A stretch of DNA of 60,132 nt from Pseudomonas typographi (GTDB lineage Bacteria > Pseudomonadota > Gammaproteobacteria > Pseudomonadales > Pseudomonadaceae): assembly GCF_014694385.1 (NCBI RefSeq), contig NZ_JAAOCA010000035.1, positions 1 through 60,132 of the forward strand. The letters are read 5' to 3'. The notes beneath the pieces are model-generated. The model had not been told where the DNA came from, did no database searches, and saw only the letters and a program-made list of their open reading frames with translations. This document shows, piece after piece, positions 1 through 8,729 of the stretch. The position numbers were made by a program, and so were the translations under genes. Each line of letters opens with the position of its first letter. The first letter of the stretch is position 1.

Positions 1-2
1 CG

Positions 3-80
3 CCATTGGAATGGGCAGCGATGAATGTTAACGAACTTGCCCTAGCCCGCGCGACCACCCAGCCGCCTGCGGGCGTTTAA
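3..80 (+). CDS. C-terminal end of an unidentified gene (5' end outside window)
   Basis: A 25-codon open frame enters from the left edge and ends at a TAA at 78-80; it ends in ...ARATTQPPAGV. A strong hairpin overlaps and follows the stop codon, which supports the frame being the real end of a gene. The tail is too short to identify, and an open frame this short could occur by chance. Confidence 0.45.
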   Translation, partial: PLEWAAMNVNELALARATTQPPAGV

Positions 81-106
81 GCCGTTCCGGTGGGAACGGC
101 TTAAAC
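75..106 (+). terminator. Perfect 14-bp inverted repeat, probable terminator
   Basis: GTTTAAGCCGTTCC (75-88) and GGAACGGCTTAAAC (93-106) are exact reverse complements separated by GGTG. The repeat overlaps the stop codon of the partial upstream gene. The A/T ends of the arms supply the short U-run of an intrinsic terminator. It separates that gene from the acyl-CoA hydrolase that starts at 201. Confidence 0.7.
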
Positions 107-200
107 AGGGCGGATAATCCGACCGGCAACCGCCGGCAGCGGCTGGAGCATCGGCGGGGCTCATCCATACTGCAAGTGACCCTTTTCAAATGAGCCAACG

Positions 201-1316
201 ATGAACCTCCAATTCGAAGAACTCAGCAGCGCTTCAGGCGCGTGCCTGGGCATCGCCACCCTCAATGCGGAAAAAACCCTCAACGCCCTGACCTTACCGA
301 TGATCGAGGGCTTGCTGGCGCAACTCAAAACCTGGGCGCACAACCCTCGAATCACCTGCGTATTGCTGCGCGGGGCCGGCAGCAAAAGCTTTTGCGCCGG
401 CGGCGACGTGGTGAGTTTGGTGCAGGCCTGCCGTGGCCGGCCCGGCGAAGTGCCAGCACTGGCTGGGCGTTTTTTTGCCGCCGAATACCGCCTGGACTAC
501 GCCCTTCACACCTACGAAAAACCCCTGCTGTGTTGGGGCCACGGCTATGTGCTCGGCGGCGGGTTGGGCTTGCTGCAAGGGGCCGGGGTACGCATCGTCA
601 CGCCCAGTAGCCGGCTGGCCATGCCGGAAATCAGCATTGGCCTATACCCCGACGTCGGTGCCGGGTGGTTCTTGCCGCGCTTGCCTGGCAAGCTAGGGCT
701 GTTCCTGGCCATGACCGGCGCCCAGGTCAATGGCAGCGATGCCCTCGAATTGGGGCTGGCGGACCGCTTCATGGCCGATGACCAACAGGATGCGTTGATC
801 GACGGTTTACTGCAATTGAACTGGCAGACCCAACAGCGCCAGCAGTTGAACAGCCTACTCTGCGCACTGGAGCACGATGCCCGGCCCCATCGCCCGCCCG
901 GGCAATGGCTGGCGCAGCGGCCGCTGATCGACCAAAGCCTGGATGTGGTGGATGCAGCAGCGGCCTACAACACCATTCTGCGTTGGCAAGGGCACCCCGA
1001 CCCGTTGCTGGCCAAGGCGGCCGATACATTGGCCAAAGGCTGCCCGCTGAGCGCGCGGCTTTGCTGGGAGCAACAGCAGCGCACGCGGCTGTTGTCCCTG
1101 GCTGAAGTACTACGGCTTGACTATGCCATGAGCCTTAACTGCTGCCGGCACCCCGAATTTCCAGAAGGGGTCCGCGCCCGGCTGATCGACAAGGACCACA
1201 CGCCACACTGGCACTGGCCAGACCCGTGCAGCATCCCCGAAGCAGTCGTACAGGCGCATTTCAGCAAGGTATGGGAAGGCCGCCACCCCTTGGCGGACCT
1301 AGGTTGTTACCCGTAA
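201..1316 (+). CDS. 3-hydroxyisobutyryl-CoA hydrolase-like enoyl-CoA hydratase/isomerase family protein
   Basis: This 371-aa protein belongs to the crotonase superfamily, in the HIBYL-CoA hydrolase-like branch (ECH_2). Members hydrolyse 3-hydroxyisobutyryl-CoA in valine breakdown, although several Pseudomonas members are only annotated as enoyl-CoA hydratases. The crotonase oxyanion-hole motif SFCAGGDV lies near residue 65, and the second CoA-pocket motif GGGLGLLQGA near 118. MPEISIGLYPDVGAGWFLPRL follows, with the acidic residue and the P-D-G-A typical of the hydrolase branch; the length suits HIBCH. The ATG at 201 is the only plausible start, because an ATG at 190 runs into a stop after four codons. 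The gene stands alone between a terminator and a convergent lipoprotein gene. The family is secure; the substrate is inferred. Confidence 0.85.
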   Translation: MNLQFEELSSASGACLGIATLNAEKTLNALTLPMIEGLLAQLKTWAHNPRITCVLLRGAGSKSFCAGGDVVSLVQACRGRPGEVPALAGRFFAAEYRLDYALHTYEKPLLCWGHGYVLGGGLGLLQGAGVRIVTPSSRLAMPEISIGLYPDVGAGWFLPRLPGKLGLFLAMTGAQVNGSDALELGLADRFMADDQQDALIDGLLQLNWQTQQRQQLNSLLCALEHDARPHRPPGQWLAQRPLIDQSLDVVDAAAAYNTILRWQGHPDPLLAKAADTLAKGCPLSARLCWEQQQRTRLLSLAEVLRLDYAMSLNCCRHPEFPEGVRARLIDKDHTPHWHWPDPCSIPEAVVQAHFSKVWEGRHPLADLGCYP

Positions 1317-1328
1317 GCACCCTGCGCG

Positions 1329-1742
1329 TCAGCGCCGCCCCGCCCCGCCGGGGCCGCCTGGGCCACCGCGGCCACCAGGCCCACCGCGGCCGCCGGGCCC
1401 ATGCCCTGGTCCATGCCCCGGGCCCTGGCCGCCACCCCCGCCGTGCCATTGCGGGGGTGGCCCAGGCGGCGGCCGGAACCCGGGCCGTGGGCCAGGACCC
1501 CAGCCCTGCCCCCACTCCGGCGGTGGCGGGCGGTAATACACCGGTGGCGGTGCTACGTAGTAACGTGGCGCCGGGCGCACGTAGTACCCCGGGCTGTAGT
1601 AGGTATCAGCGTATGGGCGGTAACCGCCACCGTAATACACCGTGTCGGTGTACCCCGCAGAGCTGCCGTAGTCATAGCCATCGTAGACACAGCCGGCGAG
1701 GGGCAGGCTGAGCAAGAGAATCTTCAAGAGTCGTTTATACAT
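1329..1742 (-). CDS. Small Tyr/Gly/Pro-rich lipoprotein
   Basis: The 137-aa product begins MYKRLLKILLLSLPLAGC, a lipoprotein signal peptide with lipobox LAGC and lipidated Cys at 18. The mature part is low-complexity: a Tyr/Gly segment, a Pro/Tyr segment (for example YYVAPPPVYYRPPPPEW) and then a Gly/Pro/Arg/His tail with GGPGGRGG-type repeats. No catalytic domain is visible. Similar Pro/Tyr-rich lipoproteins of unknown role are common in Pseudomonas. The tail gives the coding DNA extreme GC content, so indels are plausible here. It is convergent with the hydrolase gene, 12 bp away. I cannot assign a function beyond a predicted envelope location. Confidence 0.75.
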   Translation of the reverse strand: MYKRLLKILLLSLPLAGCVYDGYDYGSSAGYTDTVYYGGGYRPYADTYYSPGYYVRPAPRYYVAPPPVYYRPPPPEWGQGWGPGPRPGFRPPPGPPPQWHGGGGGQGPGHGPGHGPGGRGGPGGRGGPGGPGGAGRR

Positions 1743-1882
1743 GGCGGCCTCCTGGACCGCGGAACGGGACCCGGCGGCTACTTCTTCGCCGGCACTCCCT
1801 CTGACCGCTGTATCGGCCTAGTGTGCGCGTAGTTTCAAGGGTTTACACAACCTTTACCCTTGTTTAAAGCCTGTTACAACGC

Positions 1883-2569
1883 TCACCGGCAGGCCGCCCA
1901 ACGGCCCATGTCTAGGTGAAAATGGCCGCGGTGGGCCGCGTTGTAGTCCGGCCCTAACACCCCATTGAACGCCTGGCATGCGCCGTCACGAACCTGACGC
2001 AGGAAAGCGCTCTCGGCACCGCCTGCTGCCCAACCTTGCAACACGCTGATGCGCCGGCCATCGGCAAGGCGCAGTGCAGTGATGTCTAACGCATTGGCGG
2101 TAGCGTGTTCGCTGCGCCGGCCCTGCGGGCGGTTGTACACATTGCGGCAGGCAAAGCTGCCCAGGTGTTCCACCGCCACCACCGGCTGGCCGAATACTGC
2201 CTGGGCGGCCGGTTGCAACGTATGGCGCTCGAACAGGGCGAACCCTACGGCTAATGGGCAGGTGGCCAGAAAAGGATGGTTAAAGCGCACCCCAGCCTGT
2301 AGCACACGTACCACATTGTGCAACGGGCATTGCCCTACCTGGCTGTCGGCCAGGTCGGTAAAGCGCAGGCCGGCGCTGGCCAGGGCTTGCCGGCAGAGCA
2401 TAGGGTTCTCAGCTAACCGCGCCAGCTTGAAACGCGCCAGCAGGTTGGGTGCCTCGCGCACATCCAGGGGCGCCCATGGGTTCCAGCGGGGCGGCCACTG
2501 CAACCAGCCGCGCCAGAACGCCGCGCCCAACGAAGCGACCAGTATCAGCACACAGGTCAAGCTTTTCAT
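1883..2569 (-). CDS. Extensin-like family protein (M15-like fold)
   Basis: This 228-aa protein has one N-terminal hydrophobic segment (residues 1-20), probably a signal anchor that places the domain in the periplasm. The rest matches the extensin-like C-terminal family: conserved cysteines (C59, C80, C104 and others), the motif SEHATANALDITAL near residue 154, and the end motif HRGHFHLDMG. The His/Asp arrangement resembles zinc-binding peptidase M15 (D-Ala-D-Ala carboxypeptidase) folds, so a role in cell-wall cutting is plausible but unproven for the family. It starts 19 bp after the stop of the DUF72 gene and is probably the last gene of a three-gene unit. Confidence 0.8.
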   Translation of the reverse strand: MKSLTCVLILVASLGAAFWRGWLQWPPRWNPWAPLDVREAPNLLARFKLARLAENPMLCRQALASAGLRFTDLADSQVGQCPLHNVVRVLQAGVRFNHPFLATCPLAVGFALFERHTLQPAAQAVFGQPVVAVEHLGSFACRNVYNRPQGRRSEHATANALDITALRLADGRRISVLQGWAAGGAESAFLRQVRDGACQAFNGVLGPDYNAAHRGHFHLDMGRWAACR

Positions 2570-2588
2570 GCAGCCCCCGCTGGAAGCT

Positions 2589-3446
2589 TCACAGCAGCCC
2601 GAGCTGTTCGCCTTCTGGGTGGCGCTCCCGTTCGGCTAAGGCCGGCAGCCCTGGCAAACGCTGCATCAGGCGTTGGTGAAAATGCCGCGCCAAGGCCGGC
2701 GCATGGCGGTTATCGGCAGTATGCAGGAACATATAAGGGGTACGGCCTTCTTCGATCCACTGCGCCACCTTCGTCACCCATGGTTCCAGAAATGGCTCAT
2801 TGGCCAACACCTGCGGGTGGCCGATGAAGCGCACCTGCGGGGCCTGGCTGAACGCCGCCGGGCGCAGTGGCACGCGCGGCTTCTGGGCTTGGGCGTGCAG
2901 CACCCGGGGCGCTTGCGAGGTACAACTGAACAGCGCGCGCGGGTCGAGGCAAATACGCTCCACCCCTCGGCTATGTAACAGGCGGTTGAGCGCCCGCTCC
3001 TCTTCGCCCTTGGCAAAAAACGCCAGGTGGCGCACTTCAACGGCCACCGGCACCTGCAGTGCATCGAGAAACGCAGCCAACTCGGCCAACCGCCCAGGGC
3101 CGAACGTTTTCGGCAATTGCAGCCAGTAGGGTGCTACGCGGGGCCCCAGCGGGGCGAGCAACTCGATAAATTGCGCAACGAGCGGCAGATGCTGGCGAAG
3201 GTCACCTTCGTGGCTGATGTCGCGGGGGAACTTGGCGGCGAAACGAAACCCTGCCGGCATCACCTCGGCCCAACGTAATACGGTGTGTTCGGCGGGCCGT
3301 GCGTAGAAGGTGGTGTTGCCTTCGACGGCGTTGAACATGCCGGCGTAATGCGCCAAGCACTCCGCTGGGCGGGCATCCTCCGGGTAGAAATCCCCACGCC
3401 AGGCGGGGTCGCTCCACGAGGGGCAGCCTAGGAAATACGGCAGCAC
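2589..3446 (-). CDS. DUF72 (YecE-like) family protein
   Basis: The 285-aa protein has family hallmarks: an N-terminal GCPSWSDPAWRGDFYP, then FNAVEGNTTFYARP (usually FNTVEgNsTFY), FAAKFPRDISHE, and VAVEVRHLAF; the YMFLHTADNRHAPALA near the end stands where the family has a Y.y.NN..ghA motif. DUF72 proteins adopt a TIM-barrel fold, but their activity is unknown. It begins 2 bp after the stop of the upstream small gene and lies 19 bp before the extensin-like gene, so the three are likely cotranscribed. The length is normal for the family. Confidence 0.9.
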   Translation of the reverse strand: MLPYFLGCPSWSDPAWRGDFYPEDARPAECLAHYAGMFNAVEGNTTFYARPAEHTVLRWAEVMPAGFRFAAKFPRDISHEGDLRQHLPLVAQFIELLAPLGPRVAPYWLQLPKTFGPGRLAELAAFLDALQVPVAVEVRHLAFFAKGEEERALNRLLHSRGVERICLDPRALFSCTSQAPRVLHAQAQKPRVPLRPAAFSQAPQVRFIGHPQVLANEPFLEPWVTKVAQWIEEGRTPYMFLHTADNRHAPALARHFHQRLMQRLPGLPALAERERHPEGEQLGLL

Positions 3447-3448
3447 CG

Positions 3449-3757
3449 TCAGATGTGCACGTCGAGCCCGAGCACTTCACCGTCCCATTCGACGAAGCTG
3501 GCCGTGGTCATGTAGCTGGCCAAGGCTTCGGCTACATGGGTGCTCATGGTGCGTTGGAAGGGGTCTTGCTGTTGCGCGCGCGCAGGCAGCGTGGCAACAG
3601 CCTGGCTACGGCTGTTGGCCTGGTGCTGCACCGGCTGTTCACTCTCGACCTCCCCGGCAACCCCCTCGATGACGCTGTCGTCGTCGATGTGCGCCAAGCC
3701 CTTGCGTGGCTTGCGCTTGATCGGATAAGAGTGCGAGGAAAATCCATCTACACGCAT
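3449..3757 (-). CDS. Conserved hypothetical protein
   Basis: This 102-aa hydrophilic protein begins MRVDGFSSHSYPIKRKPRKG and ends in FVEWDGEVLGLDVHI. I recognise no domain. The ATG at 3757 is chosen over an in-frame GTG at 3766 because MRVDGFSSHSY looks like a natural N-terminus. The middle is Gln/Ala/Glu-rich and probably disordered, with a better-ordered C-terminus (HVAEALASYMTTASFVEW). No signal peptide or membrane segment is visible. It is the first gene of the tight unit with DUF72 and the extensin-like gene, which is the main support for it being real. I believe similar proteins sit beside tsaB in other pseudomonads, but cannot verify this here. Confidence 0.7.
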   Translation of the reverse strand: MRVDGFSSHSYPIKRKPRKGLAHIDDDSVIEGVAGEVESEQPVQHQANSRSQAVATLPARAQQQDPFQRTMSTHVAEALASYMTTASFVEWDGEVLGLDVHI

Positions 3758-3940
3758 ACACAACACTCGTTAAGAAACTGGCCATTCTGCGGCACACCCA
3801 GGCCAAGCAATGGGCCGGGTAGTCACTGGACCACAAATAGTACAGAAGGTTTATATGCCCCCTCCCATAGAAGCAAAAAAGTCACGCAGCCCATGGGTTT
3901 ACGACGAACGGCGCCTAAGCCCGGCATTGAGTAGGGTGTT

Positions 3941-4618
3941 TCAAACGCCGGGGGCCCGCTTGGGCGTGGCCACGTTATCGCGCAGGTATACCGGTAAAGC
4001 CTGATCGGCCGCCACCCCCTCGCCCCTGGCCCAGGCAAAACGCGCCAGTTCCAGCACATCGAGCGCATGTGGTAACGCGTGGGCGTCGTGGGCCTGTACT
4101 TGGGCGGCCAACCGCGCAGCGTATGCCCAGCCGGTGCCCGCACCGAACCATGCACCGCCGCCGGGCAAGCTGACCGCCGCCGGTGGCAGCACCGCCTCAA
4201 CGCCCAGCAGGCGCATTTCGCCGGCTTGCTCGGCGTAGCAGCCCCAATACACTTCATCCATGCGCGCATCGATAGCCGCGGCCACTTGGCAAGCGCCGTG
4301 CTGGCGCCAGGCACCCTGGGCCAGCGCAGCCAGGTTCGACACCGGCAATACCGGCCGCTCAAGGGCAAAGGCCAAGCCTTGCACCACACCGACGGCGATA
4401 CGCACGCCAGTAAACGCACCGGGGCCGCGGCCGAAGGCAATCGCATCGACCGCCGCTAGGCCGATGCCGGCGTCGGCGACCAAGCGCTGGATCATCGGCA
4501 GCAGCTTTTGCGCGTGAAGGCGGGGGATCACCTCGAAGTGGCTGGTCACCTGCCCGCCCTGCAGCAAGGCGACGGAACAGGCTTCGGTGGCGGTGTCCAA
4601 GGCCAGCAAGGTGCTCAT
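3941..4618 (-). CDS. tsaB: tRNA threonylcarbamoyladenosine biosynthesis protein TsaB
   Basis: TsaB (YeaZ) is the non-catalytic partner of TsaD in making t6A at position 37 of ANN-decoding tRNAs. The 225-aa protein opens with LLALDTATEACSVAL, the ASKHA-fold phosphate loop, followed by SHFEVIPRLHAQKLLPMI and the hallmark FGRGPGAFTGVRIAVGVVQGLA. Length is typical. The ATG at 4618 is preferred to a TTG one codon earlier. It lies downstream of adk on the same strand with 81 bp between them, which includes a hairpin at 4661-4680, so the two may be transcribed separately. Confidence 0.95.
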   Translation of the reverse strand: MSTLLALDTATEACSVALLQGGQVTSHFEVIPRLHAQKLLPMIQRLVADAGIGLAAVDAIAFGRGPGAFTGVRIAVGVVQGLAFALERPVLPVSNLAALAQGAWRQHGACQVAAAIDARMDEVYWGCYAEQAGEMRLLGVEAVLPPAAVSLPGGGAWFGAGTGWAYAARLAAQVQAHDAHALPHALDVLELARFAWARGEGVAADQALPVYLRDNVATPKRAPGV

Positions 4619-4660
4619 CAAAAAATGCTCGCGGTCAAAAGCGGCGATTATAAACGCGTG

Positions 4661-4680
4661 AAGGCCCGTATGCGGGCCTT
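4661..4680. terminator. Hairpin between adk and tsaB
   Basis: AAGGCCCG (4661-4668), TATG, CGGGCCTT (4673-4680) form a perfect 8-bp stem. It follows adk in the reverse direction, but the short T-run (TTTT) lies on the forward-strand side, so as an adk terminator it is weak. It may act as an attenuator or RNA-stability element. Confidence 0.5.
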
Positions 4681-4699
4681 TTGCTCGGGCACGGCTGGC

Positions 4700-5347
4700 T
4701 TAGCTGAGTGCTGCCAACACCTTGGCGGTGATCTCGGCCACCGACCCTACGCCCTCGATGCGGGCATATTGGGGCTTGCCTTGGGCTGCTTGCAGCCCCT
4801 GGTAGAACTTCACCAACGGTTCGGTCTGCTCGTGGTACACCGCCAGGCGGTTGCGCACAGTGGCTTCGGTGTCGTCCTGGCGCTGAACCAGGTCGTCGCC
4901 GGTCACGTCGTCTTTGCCCTCGACCTTCGGCGGGTTATAGACAATGTGGTAAACCCGGCCGGAAGCCTCGTGCACGCGGCGGCCTGCGATGCGCTGAACG
5001 ATGTCCTCATCGGCCACGTGGATTTCCAGCACATGGTCAAGTGTTACCCCAGCCTGCACCATGGCTTCGGCCTGGGGAATGGTGCGCGGGAAGCCATCGA
5101 AGAGGAAGCCATTGGCGCAATCAGGCTGGGCAATACGCTCTTTGACCAAGGCGATGATCAGGTCATCGGATACCAAGCCGCCGCTGTCCATCACACCCTT
5201 GGCCTTAATGCCCAACTCGGTGCCGGCCTTGACCGCAGCGCGCAACATATCGCCGGTGGAGATTTGCGGGATACCGAATTTCTCGGTAATGAATTTAGCC
5301 TGCGTACCTTTCCCGGCTCCGGGAGCTCCCAGCAGAATGACGCGCAT
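4700..5347 (-). CDS. adk: Adenylate kinase
   Basis: Adenylate kinase interconverts ATP plus AMP with two ADP in the cytoplasm. The 215-aa product starts MRVILLGAPGAGKGTQAKFI, containing the Walker A P-loop GAPGAGKGT. It continues with the AMP-binding ISTGDMLRAAVKAGTELG, the FDGFPRTIPQA motif, and a long-form LID domain (GRRVHEASGRVYH) that lacks the four zinc-binding cysteines. The start at 5347 is fixed by a GAGGAG ribosome-binding site six bases upstream and by the P-loop position; a longer reading frame extends upstream but has no support. Length is standard for the long bacterial form. Confidence 0.98.
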   Translation of the reverse strand: MRVILLGAPGAGKGTQAKFITEKFGIPQISTGDMLRAAVKAGTELGIKAKGVMDSGGLVSDDLIIALVKERIAQPDCANGFLFDGFPRTIPQAEAMVQAGVTLDHVLEIHVADEDIVQRIAGRRVHEASGRVYHIVYNPPKVEGKDDVTGDDLVQRQDDTEATVRNRLAVYHEQTEPLVKFYQGLQAAQGKPQYARIEGVGSVAEITAKVLAALS

Positions 5348-5590
5348 CGATGTGCTCCTCACTTTGTTATTTGAAAAAACACGAATGCACCGGGGAAGCG
5401 TACGTAACCCCCTGAGAGCGTTCGAAAAAAAACCGGCATGGCGATCGATGAAAAATCGCCAAAGGCTGCCCAAGATACACAGCGGGCACGGGCCAGACAA
5501 GCCACCGAAAGTCGCAGGCCGCACCGCAGGGGGGGACCGTGCGGCGCACGTGGCGTACCGTTTCGCTCTTTGCCCAGTGCGGCGGCCGGT

Positions 5591-8221
5591 TTAACCGGTG
5601 TTGCGAAGCCCCGCCGCGATCCCGGCCACCGTCACCAGCAGCGCCTGCTCTACCGCCCCGCCCTGCCCCGCCTCGGCGCCTCTGGCACGGGCCAGCAGCT
5701 CGGCTTGCAAGCGGTGCAGGGGGTCTAGGTAGGTGTTGCGCAGGTTGAAGAACTCCAAGGTTTCGGGCATATGCGCCAACAACCGAGCACGCCCGGTGAG
5801 GCTAAGCACGGCAGCGGTACACTGCGACAATAGGTCGCGCAACTGTTCGCCCAGCGGCTGCAGTTCGGGGGTAACCAAACGCGCATCATACAGCTTGGCG
5901 ATGTCGGCGTCCGCCTTGGCCAGGACCATTTCGAGCATGTCGATGCGGGTACGAAAGAACGGCCATTGCTCGCGCATGGCGCGCAATACATCACCCTTGC
6001 CGCGGGCCGCGGCCTTGTGCAGGGCGTTTTCCCAACCCAGCCAGGCCGGCAGCATCAGCCGGGTTTGGGTCCAGCCGAAAATCCACGGGATGGCCCGCAG
6101 GCTTTCGATGCCACCCTGGCGCCGCTTGGCCGGGCGGCTGCCCAGCGGCAGGCGGCCCAATTCCTGCTCAGGCGTGGCCTGGCGAAAATAGTCGACGAAG
6201 GCTGGGTTTTCGCGCACCACGGCGCGGTAGGCGGCTACACCATCGGCCGCCAGTTCATCCATCACCTGGCGCCATTGCGGCTCGGGCATCGGCGGCGGCA
6301 GCAAGGTCGCTTCCAGCACCGCCGCTAAATACAGGTTGAGGTTTTGTTCGGCGATGCTGGGCAGGCCGAATTTGAAACGAATCATTTCCCCTTGTTCGGT
6401 CGTGCGAAAGCGCCCGGCTACCGAGCCAGGGGGTTGCGATAAAATCGCCGCATGGGCCGGCCCCCCACCGCGGCCGACGGTGCCGCCGCGGCCATGGAAC
6501 AATACCAGCTCCACATCCTGTGCGGCGCAAATGCGCACCAGGCTCTCCTGGGCGCGGTATTGCGCCCAGGCCGCCGCCGTGGTGCCGGCGTCCTTGGCCG
6601 AGTCGGAATAGCCGATCATCACCTCCTGCGGGCCATGCAACCGGGCCCGGTAACCCGGCAACAGCAACAGGCGCTCGATGACCGGGCCGGCGTTGTCCAG
6701 GTCTGCCAGGGTTTCGAACAGCGGCACCACGCGCATGGGCCGTTGCAGGCCGGCTTCCTTGAGCAGCAACTGCACCGCCAGTACGTCGGAAGCAGCACCG
6801 GCCATAGAGATTACATACGAGCCCAACGACGCTGCGGGCGCGGCCGCGACTTCGCGGCAGGTAGCCAGCACTTCGGCGGTGTCGGCCGCCGGCTTGAAAT
6901 AAGCCGGCAGCAATGGCCGGCGGCTGTTGAGCTCATGCAGCAAAAACGCCACGCGTGCCTCTTCATCCCAGTCGGCGTAGCGGCCCAGGCCCAGGTATTC
7001 GGTGATTTCGCTGAGCGCCGCGGTGTGGCGGGCGCTCTCCTGGCGAATATCCAGGCGCACCAGAAACAGCCCGAAGGTAGCCGCCCGGCGTAAGGTATCG
7101 AGCAGCGGCCCGTTGGCGATCACGCCCATGCCGCAGTCATGTAAAGATTGGAAACACAATTGCAGCGGCTCGACCAGTTCACGGTTGTGCTGCAGCACCG
7201 CTTCGCTCGGTGTGTGTGCCTGGGCCAATGACGCTTGGGCCCATTGGCGAGTTTCCCGCAGTCGCTCACGCAGGGCCTTGAGCACGGCCCGGTAAGGCTC
7301 TGGCGTATCACCGGCCTGCGCACGCAGTGCCTCGCTGGCCTGCTGCATGGAAAGCTCGGCGGCCAGTTGGTCGACGTCACGCAGGAACAGGTCGGCCGCC
7401 ATCCAACGCGCCAGCAGCAATACTTGGCGGGTCACCGCCGCGGTCACGTTGGGGTTACCGTCGCGGTCGCCGCCCATCCAAGAGGCAAAGCGCACCGGCG
7501 CCGCCTCCAACGGCAGGCGAAAACCGGTGGCCTCGAACAGCGCTTGGTCAACCCGGCGCAAGTGGTTGGGCACCGCTTGCCACAATGAATGCTCGATGAC
7601 CGCGAAGCCCCATTTGGCTTCATCTACCGGCGTGGGCCGGGCCCTACGGATTTCTTCGGTGTGCCAGGCCTCGGCGATCAGCCGTTGCAAGCGGCCGTGC
7701 AACGGCTGGCGCTCTTCGGGCTGTAGGTCACGGTGGTCAAGTAGTGCCAGTTGCGCGGCAATAGCATCGTATTTCTGAATCAGGGTACGCCGCGCAACCT
7801 CCGTGGGGTGGGCGGTAAGCACCAGTTCAATCTGCAGCCGCGCCAGTTGCCGGGCCAAGTGCTCTTGGCTATGGCCCGCCTGGCGCAGGCGGCCGAGCAG
7901 TTCAGCCAGCACGCCGTCTTCGAAGGGCGCGGCTTGGCCGGGTTCCCGGCGGCGGATCAACTGGTACTGCTCGGCAATGTTGGCCAAATTCAGGAACTGG
8001 CTGAACGCCCGCGCCACCGGCAACAGTTCGTTTTCAGCCAATTGCCCCAGGCGGCTGGGCAGTTGTTCGCTGCCAGCGTCGCGGCGGTCAGCCTTGGCGC
8101 CGTGGCGAATGTGCTCGATCTTGTCGAGAAAGCCCGGGCCGTATTGCTCCCGGATGGTATTGCCGAGCAATTCGCCCAGCAAGTGAACGCGCTCGCGCAA
8201 GCGCGCGTCGATGGCCGTCAT
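5591..8221 (-). CDS. ppc: Phosphoenolpyruvate carboxylase
   Basis: PEP carboxylase adds bicarbonate to phosphoenolpyruvate to give oxaloacetate, refilling the TCA cycle. The 876-aa protein has the two signature regions: VLTAHPTEVARRTLIQKY with the catalytic His near residue 140, and VMIGYSDSAKDAGTTAAAW with the Lys. Also present are FHGRGGTVGRGGGP and the C-terminal FNLRNTYLDPLHRLQAELL. The start at 8221 (MTAIDARLRERV) is preferred to a longer frame because GGAGAA lies just upstream. The gene ends 243 bp upstream of the adk start; the two are not obviously cotranscribed. Full length and intact. Confidence 0.97.
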   Translation of the reverse strand: MTAIDARLRERVHLLGELLGNTIREQYGPGFLDKIEHIRHGAKADRRDAGSEQLPSRLGQLAENELLPVARAFSQFLNLANIAEQYQLIRRREPGQAAPFEDGVLAELLGRLRQAGHSQEHLARQLARLQIELVLTAHPTEVARRTLIQKYDAIAAQLALLDHRDLQPEERQPLHGRLQRLIAEAWHTEEIRRARPTPVDEAKWGFAVIEHSLWQAVPNHLRRVDQALFEATGFRLPLEAAPVRFASWMGGDRDGNPNVTAAVTRQVLLLARWMAADLFLRDVDQLAAELSMQQASEALRAQAGDTPEPYRAVLKALRERLRETRQWAQASLAQAHTPSEAVLQHNRELVEPLQLCFQSLHDCGMGVIANGPLLDTLRRAATFGLFLVRLDIRQESARHTAALSEITEYLGLGRYADWDEEARVAFLLHELNSRRPLLPAYFKPAADTAEVLATCREVAAAPAASLGSYVISMAGAASDVLAVQLLLKEAGLQRPMRVVPLFETLADLDNAGPVIERLLLLPGYRARLHGPQEVMIGYSDSAKDAGTTAAAWAQYRAQESLVRICAAQDVELVLFHGRGGTVGRGGGPAHAAILSQPPGSVAGRFRTTEQGEMIRFKFGLPSIAEQNLNLYLAAVLEATLLPPPMPEPQWRQVMDELAADGVAAYRAVVRENPAFVDYFRQATPEQELGRLPLGSRPAKRRQGGIESLRAIPWIFGWTQTRLMLPAWLGWENALHKAAARGKGDVLRAMREQWPFFRTRIDMLEMVLAKADADIAKLYDARLVTPELQPLGEQLRDLLSQCTAAVLSLTGRARLLAHMPETLEFFNLRNTYLDPLHRLQAELLARARGAEAGQGGAVEQALLVTVAGIAAGLRNTG

Positions 8222-8364
8222 GGGTGTTCTCCGCGTTTCAATCCTTCGATCTGGCCTGCCAACTGCCCTGGCGCTGAACAAGCACTGGAAAAACCGCTCT
8301 GAACAACAGAGTGCCGCTACCGCGGCCAGCTGACAACCTCCCGCCCATCACCGATGAGGTCACC

Positions 8365-8691
8365 ATGAAAATCCGAGAGCTCGCCCAGCACTGGGAACAG
8401 ACCGCCACTGGCCGGCTGAGTAAAACCGCCTACGCCATCCACCTGGATGTAGAAGCGGCGGCGCGCCTGGCCGCGCTGGCCGAGATGTATCCCAAGCACC
8501 ATACCGAAGAGTTGCTCGGCGAGCTGATCGGTGCGGCGCTCGAAGAATTGGAAAGCAGCTTTCCCTATGTACAGGGCAGCAAAGTGATCGCCACCGATGA
8601 GCAGGGCGACCCGTTGTATGAAGACGTCGGCCCCACCCCGCGCTTCCTGGCGTTGGCCCGCGAGCACTTACACCGGTTGCAGGGAGGCTGA
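8365..8691 (+). CDS. Small conserved Pseudomonas protein (annotated in some genomes as pilin assembly/pili tip component)
   Basis: The 108-aa cytoplasmic-looking protein begins MKIRELAQHWEQTATGRLSK; GAGGT four bases upstream of this ATG fixes the start, while an upstream in-frame ATG has no such site. The core is a helical segment, TAYAIHLDVEAAARLAALAEMYPKH, followed by EELLGELIGAALEELESSFPYV. No signal peptide or membrane segment is present. I recall orthologues near ppc in other pseudomonads with names such as type 1 pili tip component, but nothing in the sequence supports a pilus role. The N-terminal part could resemble a ribbon-helix-helix-like module; that is a guess. It diverges from ppc across a short promoter region. 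Confidence 0.8.
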   Translation: MKIRELAQHWEQTATGRLSKTAYAIHLDVEAAARLAALAEMYPKHHTEELLGELIGAALEELESSFPYVQGSKVIATDEQGDPLYEDVGPTPRFLALAREHLHRLQGG

Positions 8692-8729
8692 AGTTTTAGC
8701 GCTATGAGGGTTTTGCTCTAGAGGATAGC

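Noticed and set aside
1329..1500. C-rich repetitive stretch that looks like a tandem repeat or CRISPR-like array
   Set aside because: It is the coding sequence of the Gly/Pro-rich tail of a lipoprotein, with irregular repeats of 3-6 residues.
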